A DNA stretch of 5,171 bases from Candidatus Parcubacteria bacterium (GTDB taxonomy: Bacteria; Patescibacteriota; Minisyncoccia; Phycocordibacterales; GCA-2747955). Made by a program: the position numbers and the translations under genes. The notes under the pieces are model-generated. The model was not told where the DNA came from. It searched no databases and saw only the letters and a list, made by a program, of their open reading frames with translations. The stretch lies in assembly GCA_027039745.1 (NCBI GenBank), contig JALUMP010000177.1:1-5171 (forward strand), given 5' to 3'. Every line of letters starts with the position of its first letter. Within the stretch, counting starts at the first letter, position 1. Below, one piece after another: positions 1 through 5,171 of this stretch.

Positions 1-11
1 ATCAAAATAAT

Positions 12-479
12 ATGAAAAATAAAAATATAGCATTACAACAAGGTTTTGGAATAATAGCAATAATTGTAGTTATAATGGCTGTGTTTGGAGCAAGTGCAGT
101 AGTGTATTACATCCAAAACAATCAAGCTATTATTGAACCAATGGTAGAACAAGAAAGAGCAGAAAGAGCTCAAACAGCACAAGATGGTGGATATCCAACA
201 GTTTGAGCAGAAGAAGGTTTGCCTGAATATCCAAATGGTGAGCTAAGAAAAGTTCGTGATATAGGGCATGTTACTTTAAATACCAACGACAGCCCTCAAG
301 TTGTAAAAGCATTTTTTGATACAGAAATGTCTGCGAGAGGATTTGCAGATAAAGTTATGGGGGAAACTGAGTTAGTTGCTTTTGTTTTTTATACAAAAGG
401 TGATAAAAAATTAACTATGCAAGCTACTGTACAAAAAGATACCGGTTTGACTAAGGTTCTTTTGATGTATACAAGATAG
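12..479 (+). CDS. Pilin-like, N-terminally membrane-anchored extracytoplasmic protein of unknown function (UGA read as Trp)
   Basis: The 155-residue product is one reading frame only if the TGA at 204-206 is sense (residue 65, read as Trp); the real stop is TAG. Residues 1-10 are polar and basic. A Gly-Phe pair at 11-12 follows, then a hydrophobic helix at about 14-34. This resembles type IV prepilin or class III signal segments, but the Glu normally found at mature position 5 of pilins is absent (Ala16), so a pseudopilin or a simple signal anchor is equally likely. Residues 35-65 are a polar Glu/Gln-rich linker. Residues 72-155 form a small alpha/beta domain with a 'YPNGE' start and a 'TNDSPQVVKAFFDTEMSARGF' type pattern, like the small extracytoplasmic domains seen behind GF anchors in CPR proteins. 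Only 11 bases lie upstream of the ATG, so promoter and operon context are not visible. A terminator follows 21 nt after the stop. The function is unknown; the topology is inferred from the sequence. Confidence 0.72.
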
Positions 480-500
480 CAGGTAGTTTTTTAATAATTG

Positions 501-535
501 AGTGAAAATTGGCTACGCCAATTTTCACTTTTTTT
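501..535 (+). terminator. Rho-independent terminator after the pilin-like gene
   Basis: A perfect 13-bp inverted repeat (AGTGAAAATTGGC at 501-513 and GCCAATTTTCACT at 517-529) encloses a 3-nt loop. It is followed directly by a run of seven T (529-535). It lies 21 nt after the TAG of the pilin-like gene and separates that gene from nrdA. The opposite strand has no good T-tract after the stem, so it probably acts on plus-strand transcripts only. Confidence 0.9.
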
Positions 536-648
536 ATATGTTTTAATTTTAAAAATTGAAAAAAACGTTGTATTTATTAGATTTCTTTTTCTACAAATTG
601 CATGATAAAATTAATTTCAATTTTGAGTGATTAAAAATAATTTTTAGT

Positions 649-3105
649 ATGAATATGCAAGTAATAAAACGTGATGGCAGACGTGAAGAAGTTTCTTTTG
701 ATAAAATTTTAAAACGACTACAATTTTTAGCAGAAGGATTAGACCAGAAACATATGTCTTATGAGCTTATTGCTCAAAAAACTATTGAGGGTGTATATGA
801 TGGAGTTACAACAGTAGAACTTGATAATTTAGCTGCAGAGATTGCAGCTACAAAAGCTGTAGATCATCCAGATTACGCCAATTTAGCTGCAAAAATAGTT
901 GTATCAAATATTCAAAAAGAGGTTGAGCCTATTTTTTCTAAAAATATTGAACTTTTATATAACTACAAACATCCAGAAAATGGCTCACCATCGCCCCTTG
1001 TCTCGAAAGAGCTTTATGAGTTTGTAATAAATAATAAAGAGAAAGTTGATAAAATAATCGAACCAGAAAGAGATTTTAGTTATGACTATTTTGGGATAAA
1101 AACTTTACAAAAAACTTATTTGTTGAGAAGAAATGAAAAAATAGCAGAAACGCCACAGCAATTGTTATTAAGGGTATCTTTAGGGATACATGGAGATGAC
1201 CTAAAAGCAGTAAAAAAATCATATAATTTGTTATCTCAAAAATTTTTTACTCATGCTACTCCTACTACTATTACTTCTGGAACAGCTTGACCAAGATTAT
1301 CTTCTTGTTTTTTGGTTGCGATGAAAGACGATTCTATTCGCGGTATTTACGATACTTTGAAAGAAACAGCTTTAATTTCTCAAGGTGGAGCTGGAATAGG
1401 AGTTCATCTTCATAACATACGCGCTCGAGGTTCTTATATTAAGGGGACAGGGGGGCATTCTAATGGATTGGTCCCAATGTTGCGTGTTTATAATGAGACC
1501 GCAAGATATGTAGATCAAGGAGGAGGAAAAAGAAAAGGGGCTTTTGCTATGTATTTAGAGCCTTGACATGCGGACATCTTTGATTTTTTAGAATTAAAGA
1601 AAAATCATGGGAAAGAAGAAATGAGAGCAAGAGACCTTTTTTACGCGATGTGAATACCAGATTTATTTATGGAAAGAGTAAAAGAAGAAGGAGTATGGTC
1701 GTTGATGGATCCAAATGTTTCTTCTGGTTTAGCTGACGTTTATGGAGATGATTTTAAAAAACTTTATGAAAAATATGAATCTGAGGGAAAATACACGAAG
1801 CAAATCAAAGCACAAGATTTATGATTTAAAATTGTAGAGTCACAAATAGAAACAGGTACTCCATATATGTTGTATAAAGATTCTATCAATAAAAAATCAG
1901 GACAAAAAAATCTTGGTGTTATCAAATCTTCTAATTTATGTGCAGAAATTACAGAATATTCAGATGAAAAAGAAACTGCTGTTTGTAATTTAGCCTCCAT
2001 TGCTCTTCCAAAATTTTTAGATGAAAAAAAACAAGAATTTGATTTTGAAAAATTAAGAGAAGTTGTCCATGTAGTTGTCAATAATTTAGATAGAGTCATT
2101 GATGTAAATCAGTATCCAGTACCAGAAACAGAAACTTCAAATTTCAAACACAGACCAATGGGAATAGGAGTGCAAGGTATGGCAAATTTATTCGCAATGC
2201 TCAAAATGCCATTTGGGTCAGAGAGGTCAAAAAAATTAAATAGAGAAATTTTTGAAACTATCTACTATGCAGCTTTAGAAAAGTCCAACCAATTAGCAGA
2301 AGAGAGAGGGAAATACAAATCTTTTGAAGGTTCTCCAGCATCAAAAGGAATCTTACAATTTGATATGTGGAAAAAAACAGGAAAAGATGTCCATTTTTCT
2401 GGAAGATGACATTGAGATGAGCTAAAAGAAAAGATAAAAAAAACAGGTTTAAGAAATTCTTTATTTGTAGCTCAAATGCCTACAGGTTCAACTTCACAAC
2501 TTTTAGCTAATAATGAAGCCACAGAAGCATTTACTTCTAATATGTATTTACGTAGAACTCTTTCTGGTGAGTTTATTGTGGTCAATAAACATTTACTAAA
2601 AGATTTGTCAGATAGAGGTTTGTGAAATAAAGAAATGAAAAACAAAATGATGCTTTACAATGGCTCTATACAAGATATTGACGAAATACCAGACGACTTA
2701 AAAGAAATATATAAAACTGTTTGGGAAATACCACAGAAAGTAATTTTAGATATGGCAGCAGAGCGTAGTCCTTTTGTAGATCAGGCTCAATCTATGAATA
2801 TTCATATTACAAATCCTACAGTTGCTAAAATAACATCTATGCATTTTTACGGATGGCAAATTGGTTTAAAAACTGGAATGTATTATTTAAGAACACAGGC
2901 GGCTCGTGATGCTATTAAATTTACAGTGAATAAAGAAAAAAAGAAAAATCCAGAAGATACGATAGACGGAGTAGTGGTAGATGAGACACAACAGAAACTT
3001 GGGGTTGAAAAAACATTAAGTGCTACAAAAAATGATGAGCCTAAAAAAAATATCGTAGTTATCGATGATGATGACCCAAATGTTTGTATTAGTTGTGGAG
3101 CATAA
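649..3105 (+). CDS. nrdA: Ribonucleoside-diphosphate reductase large (alpha) subunit, class Ia type, with N-terminal ATP-cone (seven UGA codons read as Trp)
   Basis: This enzyme reduces ribonucleoside diphosphates to deoxy forms with a radical supplied by a NrdB partner, which is not in this window. The product is 818 residues (E. coli NrdA is 761). Residues 1-92 are an ATP-cone ('[20 protein letters not shown]'), the allosteric on/off site. The catalytic barrel shows the redox pair Cys220 ('LSSCFL') and Cys446, the Asn429/Cys431/Glu433 active-site triad ('SSNLCAEI'), 'MPTGSTSQ', and the radical-transfer pair Tyr745-Tyr746 ('[11 protein letters not shown]'). A charged linker of about 60 residues ends in a CxxC tail (Cys813, Cys816), like the 'CxxC' tail of eukaryote-like alpha subunits. 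In-frame TGAs at 1288, 1564, 1651, 1822, 2407, 2413 and 2623 encode residues 214, 306, 335, 392, 587, 589 and 659. Several are family-conserved Trp ('LEPWHADI', 'FYAMWIPDLF', 'RGLWNKEMKN'). Four other Trp use TGG (350, 574, 692, 736). The ATG at 649 opens the ATP-cone directly and has no Shine-Dalgarno sequence. No convincing promoter or NrdR box is visible in 536-648. Confidence 0.97.
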
Positions 3106-3128
3106 TTTTTTTATTAGAGTGATTTTAT

Positions 3129-3157
3129 GTTTTAAAAAACCAAGAACATGTTAGAAT
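3129..3157 (+). promoter_or_regulatory. Tentative promoter for the membrane protein and rnhA pair
   Basis: A TAGAAT hexamer at 3152-3157 (5 of 6 to the TATAAT -10 box) ends 9 nt before the ATG at 3167. That is almost the same spacing as in the much clearer rpsO promoter. The -35 region (about 3129-3135, GTTTTAA) is weak. In such AT-rich DNA this match could be chance. No terminator hairpin is visible between nrdA and this gene, so read-through from nrdA is an alternative. Confidence 0.28.
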
Positions 3158-3166
3158 ATTAAAAAT

Positions 3167-3868
3167 ATGGCAAAAAAGATTAGACCAGAAAATGACATTG
3201 AAAGATTGACAAATCAACAGATGGTTTTGTTAACTTTTTTGATTGCAATTATATCAGCTATTGCCTCTGCTATTGCTGTAATTAGATTTTATGAAAGAAA
3301 TCCACAAATTGTAACTAAAATTATTAACAAAAAAGAAATTGTTCAACAAACAATAGAAAAAACACCAGAGGTGAAAGTGAACAGAACAGTAGTTATTAGG
3401 GAGTCTGATTTAGTATCAAAAGCCATTGAAAAAAATTCCCAATATTTATTAGATATTATTTTGAAAAATGAAGATAGTGATATGAAAGTTGCATCTGCTG
3501 TAAAATTTGATAATAAAATTTTTACTTCACCGTTTGATTTTGCTCCAGAAGATAAAATTTTTATTAACAACATAGAAATTAAAAAGATAGGAGAAAAAAA
3601 CGGAATTTTTATTTTTCAGGAAGTTGAAGGTAGTTTGATAAAAGATATGAAAGCAATTACTGCTTTACCAAAATTAGGGTCAACTACTATTAATTTATTT
3701 TCGAAAACACATGTTGAAAAATCTTCAGTTATTCACAAAATAAACGATCAAGTATTTTCTCAGTCTTTAAAGAGAGACAATATTTCGTTGGTTATAAATT
3801 TATCTGGAAAAGTGATAGGTTTGGGGATTAATGGAAAAATTTATTCTTTAACTTATTTTAAAAATTAA
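3167..3868 (+). CDS. Membrane-anchored degenerate trypsin-like (HtrA-type) domain protein, probably catalytically inactive
   Basis: The 233-residue protein contains no Trp. Residues 1-18 are a charged cytoplasmic head ('RPENDIERLTNQQMVLLTF' leads into the helix). One transmembrane helix follows at about 19-39, then a stalk at 45-80 rich in Ile, Lys, Thr and Val. Residues 82-97 ('LVSKAIEKNSQYLLDI') resemble the segment that opens the protease domain in CPR membrane-anchored trypsin-like proteins. The rest looks like two short beta-barrels, ending in 'SLVINLSGKVIGLG' (207-220), which matches the 'SPLINLxGxVIGI' strand after the protease's catalytic GNSGG. I see no catalytic His, Asp or Ser: the GNSGG site reads 'RDNIS', with Asn205 where the Ser should be. 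A binding or scaffold role outside the membrane is therefore more likely than proteolysis. The head-helix-stalk layout is seen; the protease ancestry is inferred by eye. The ATG at 3167 has no Shine-Dalgarno sequence. The stop lies 3 nt before rnhA, suggesting co-transcription. Confidence 0.8.
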   Translation: MAKKIRPENDIERLTNQQMVLLTFLIAIISAIASAIAVIRFYERNPQIVTKIINKKEIVQQTIEKTPEVKVNRTVVIRESDLVSKAIEKNSQYLLDIILKNEDSDMKVASAVKFDNKIFTSPFDFAPEDKIFINNIEIKKIGEKNGIFIFQEVEGSLIKDMKAITALPKLGSTTINLFSKTHVEKSSVIHKINDQVFSQSLKRDNISLVINLSGKVIGLGINGKIYSLTYFKN

Positions 3869-3871
3869 TTT

Positions 3872-4369
3872 ATGCATAAAATAGAAGTTTATACAGATGG
3901 GTCTAGTTTGGGTAATCCTGGGCGTGGGGGGTGAGGTGCTATTTTTTTAGGGCAAAAAAACGTGGTTGAACTCGGAGAAAAACATAATGATGTAACAAAT
4001 AATCAAATGGAGCTTTTGGCTGTAGCTAAAGCTTTTGAATTTTTAGCAGAAAAAAATATTAAAGATTACTTGATTCTAATTAAATCTGATTCTAAATATT
4101 TTATAGATGGTATAGAAAAATGAATTATTGATTGGCAAAACAACAACTGAAAAACAGCTAATAAAAAACCAGTCAAAAATCAGAATTTATGAAAACAAAT
4201 TTTAGAATTTAAGATTTTTTTAGAAACAGATAACAAATTAATATTTGAACACGTAAAAGCTCATTCAGGAATAAAATATAACGAGAGAGTTGATGACATA
4301 GCAAGAATGTTGGCTGGTGGAGAAAAAATAGAATTATTTGAAGGAAAACGATTAGATTATAAAATATAA
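3872..4369 (+). CDS. rnhA: Ribonuclease HI (four UGA codons read as Trp)
   Basis: RNase HI cleaves the RNA strand of RNA:DNA hybrids in the cytoplasm, removing primers and R-loops. The 165-residue frame shows the whole family pattern: 'YTDGSSLGNPGRGGWGAI' with catalytic Asp9, 'NNQMELLA' with Glu47, 'KSDSKYFIDG' with Asp73, the basic handle at about 84-107, 'HVKAHSG' with His131, and 'NERVDDIA' with Asp141. All four acidic catalytic residues are present, so it should be active. TGA codons at 3932, 4121, 4148 and 4190 encode residues 21, 84, 93 and 107. Each falls on a Trp of the family ('GGWGA', 'KWI', 'WKTA', 'LWK'); the E. coli equivalents of the last three are W81, W90 and W104. Trp88 uses TGG. 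Under the standard code the gene would be cut at residue 20 and easily missed. It starts 3 nt after the preceding gene without a Shine-Dalgarno sequence, so translational coupling is plausible. Its TAA lies at the foot of the terminator stem. Confidence 0.97.
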
Positions 4370-4407
4370 AATAAAAACAAGATTAACATCTTGTTTTTAT
4401 TTTTTTA
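4368..4407. terminator. Bidirectional intrinsic terminator shared by rnhA and rpsO
   Basis: A perfect stem of 14-16 bp (core AATAAAAACAAGAT at 4370-4383 pairing with ATCTTGTTTTTATT at 4388-4401) has the loop TAAC (4384-4387). On the plus strand it continues into T's up to 4406, ending rnhA transcripts. On the minus strand the bases after the stem are also T-rich (TTTATATTTT), ending rpsO transcripts. Both genes' stop codons (4367-4369 plus, 4397-4399 minus) lie in or at the edge of the stem. Confidence 0.88.
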
Positions 4408-4657
4408 GTTTTAATTTTTTTGCTAGATCTTCTCAAGAGGCTAAGTCTTTTCTCTTTAAGTATTTTACTAATTTTCTTCTATCGGCTACCATTTGTAGTA
4501 AACCTCTATTTGAATGTAAATCTTTTTTGTTAGTTTTTAAGTGGTCTAATAAATTTTGAATTTTTGTGCTTAAGATGGAAATTTGAACTTCTGTAGAACC
4601 AGTATCATTGTCATTTTTTCTTACTTTTTTTATTGCATCTTTTTTATCCTTTGTCAT
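4397..4657 (-). CDS. rpsO: 30S ribosomal protein S15 (one UGA codon read as Trp)
   Basis: S15 binds 16S rRNA early in 30S assembly and contributes to a bridge with the large subunit. The 86-residue product (family about 88-89) carries the hallmarks '[10 protein letters not shown]', '[17 protein letters not shown]' and 'YLKRKDL'. A TGA at 4433-4435 would end it after 'KDLAS'. Read as Trp, the frame continues to '[12 protein letters not shown]', which matches the usual S15 end ('ARYTQLIERLGLRR' in E. coli) with Trp in place of Tyr. The chosen ATG at 4657 gives the family's normal N-terminus ('[12 protein letters not shown]'). An upstream in-frame ATG or alternative start would add 13 unusual residues and overlap the -10 box, so it is rejected. 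The gene has its own promoter and shares a terminator with rnhA. The very short leader leaves no room for an E. coli-type autoregulatory pseudoknot. Confidence 0.95.
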
Positions 4658-4667
4658 ATTGAAAGAT

Positions 4668-4696
4668 ATTATAACAATTTTGGTTTTTGAAGTCAA
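4668..4696 (-). promoter_or_regulatory. Sigma-70-type promoter of rpsO
   Basis: On the minus strand, TTGACT (4696-4691) and TATAAT (4673-4668) are separated by exactly 17 nt, a near-perfect housekeeping promoter. The -10 box ends only 10 nt before the rpsO ATG at 4657. Transcription starting about 6-8 nt downstream of the -10 would leave a leader of only a few bases. The promoter lies 30 nt past the stop of the DUF4446 gene, so rpsO can be transcribed on its own. Confidence 0.8.
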
Positions 4697-4725
4697 AATT
4701 TTTTTTGATAAATTAATTTTATTGA

Positions 4726-5171
4726 TTATTTTTTTGTTGCTTTATACATGTCCAAAACTATTTTTTCTTCTGGGCTTAATTCTTGTTTCGGATTTAGATT
4801 TTCTATTTCTTTTATCAAAACCCTACTTTTTTCACGAGAATATAGAGAAGTTAAGATTATACCATTTCCGTTTTTATTTATAATTCCGGCAGAAAAAGAT
4901 TGGTTCCCGCCAACACCCATATCAGCATAAGGGTTATATTTATGTATTTTAACATCACTAATATTTAGTAAATTTTTGTTAATATTTTTAATATTAACAT
5001 CTGTTTCGGAACGAAATATTTTTATTTTATCCAGTTCTTTATCAATTTCTCCTAATTTCGTAAATACTTGCTGACTTACTTTAAGATTTGGAATATTGCC
5101 AATAGTTTTTATGATTTTTCTAAGAGTAAAAAATTGATACAAAAAAAGTATAAAAAATATAAGTCATGTAG
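4726..5171 (-). CDS. DUF4446 family membrane-anchored protein, 5' end outside the window (one UGA read as Trp)
   Basis: This is a conserved protein of unknown function. 147 residues are visible and the frame stays open to the window edge. A TTG at 5142 could serve as a start, but the frame continues upstream through a TGA (5166-5164, read as Trp) giving '[18 protein letters not shown]', the tail of an N-terminal membrane helix typical of the family. The TTG start is therefore probably wrong and the true start lies beyond the window. The only upstream ATG (5167) is in another frame and soon meets TAG. Next comes a Lys/Asp/Glu/Asn-rich, probably coiled-coil stretch ('[15 protein letters not shown]'). 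The DUF4446 core follows: '[13 protein letters not shown]', '[20 protein letters not shown]', '[16 protein letters not shown]' and '[14 protein letters not shown]'. The stop is TAA. It is followed by rpsO on the same strand, with no hairpin between them, so read-through into rpsO is possible. Confidence 0.85.

Noticed and set aside
541..562. Weak A/T hairpin between the terminator and nrdA
   Set aside because: Only A-U pairs with one wobble; no conserved riboswitch or NrdR-box pattern.
591..641. Possible nrdA promoter boxes (TAAAAT 606-611, AATAAT 636-641)
   Set aside because: No acceptable -35 hexamer at 16-18 nt; such matches are common by chance in DNA this AT-rich.
1764..2099. Minus-strand frame inside nrdA
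   Set aside because: It lies wholly opposite well-conserved NrdA coding sequence and has no recognisable features.
1288..2625. nrdA as a pseudogene with several nonsense mutations
   Set aside because: All seven interruptions are TGA, never TAA or TAG; the frame and every catalytic motif are kept, and the same pattern occurs in rnhA and rpsO.
625..3124. GAGTGATT repeated at 625-632 and 3117-3124 upstream of two genes
   Set aside because: Two copies of an 8-mer at different distances from the starts (17 and 43 nt) are too little to call an operator.
3145..3152. AACATGTT palindrome before the gene at 3167
   Set aside because: A single short palindrome, easily chance; no second copy seen.
3343..3573. 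Minus-strand frame inside the membrane protein gene
   Set aside because: It is a shadow of the plus-strand gene, with no motif or start context.
1288..4192. UGA as selenocysteine
   Set aside because: The sites align with Trp rather than Cys, and many occur per gene without SECIS-like hairpins after them.
4608..4930. Two plus-strand hydrophobic frames (4608-4883 and 4748-4930)
   Set aside because: They are antisense to rpsO, its promoter and the DUF4446 gene; the Phe/Leu richness comes from complementing A-rich codons.
204..5166. UGA=Gly (table 25) as in Gracilibacteria and Absconditabacteria
   Set aside because: At conserved sites of NrdA and RNase HI the expected residue is Trp, not Gly.
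12..5171. Mollicute origin
   Set aside because: Pilin-like anchor, ATP-cone NrdA with CxxC tail and the CPR-style trypsin-like protein do not fit Mycoplasma or Spiroplasma gene content.

Overview
The window is AT-rich bacterial DNA that only makes sense if UGA is read as tryptophan. Under the standard code four genes appear broken or cut short. With UGA read as Trp they become full-length: a ribonucleotide reductase large subunit (nrdA), ribonuclease HI (rnhA), ribosomal protein S15 (rpsO) and a pilin-like anchored protein. A DUF4446 protein also gains its missing N-terminal membrane helix. Most in-frame UGA codons in nrdA and all four in rnhA fall on Trp positions conserved in those families. 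This argues for UGA=Trp (translation table 4) and against UGA=Gly (table 25), the code known from Gracilibacteria and Absconditabacteria.

The gene content does not look like Mycoplasma or an insect endosymbiont. It has an ATP-cone class Ia-type NrdA with a CxxC tail, a short GF-type membrane-anchored protein, a degenerate membrane-anchored trypsin-like protein of a type common in Candidate Phyla Radiation (CPR, Patescibacteria) genomes, and DUF4446. My best guess is a CPR bacterium or a relative. That placement is inference, since there is no rRNA gene in the window.

Layout on the plus strand: a pilin-like protein (12-479), a strong intrinsic terminator (501-535), nrdA (649-3105), a degenerate trypsin-like membrane protein (3167-3868), and rnhA (3872-4369) 3 nt behind it. 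On the minus strand: a DUF4446 membrane protein entering from the right edge (4726-5171, 5' end missing), then rpsO (4397-4657) behind its own near-consensus promoter (4668-4696). rnhA and rpsO converge on one bidirectional hairpin (4368-4407) that holds both stop codons.

The genes do not form one pathway. NrdA makes deoxynucleotides, RNase HI removes RNA from RNA:DNA hybrids, S15 belongs to the 30S subunit, and three proteins are probably membrane-anchored. None of the visible starts has a Shine-Dalgarno sequence. The rpsO promoter lies so close to its ATG that the mRNA should be nearly leaderless. There are no tRNA, rRNA, CRISPR or mobile-element features, and no gene-free stretch exceeds 300 bases.
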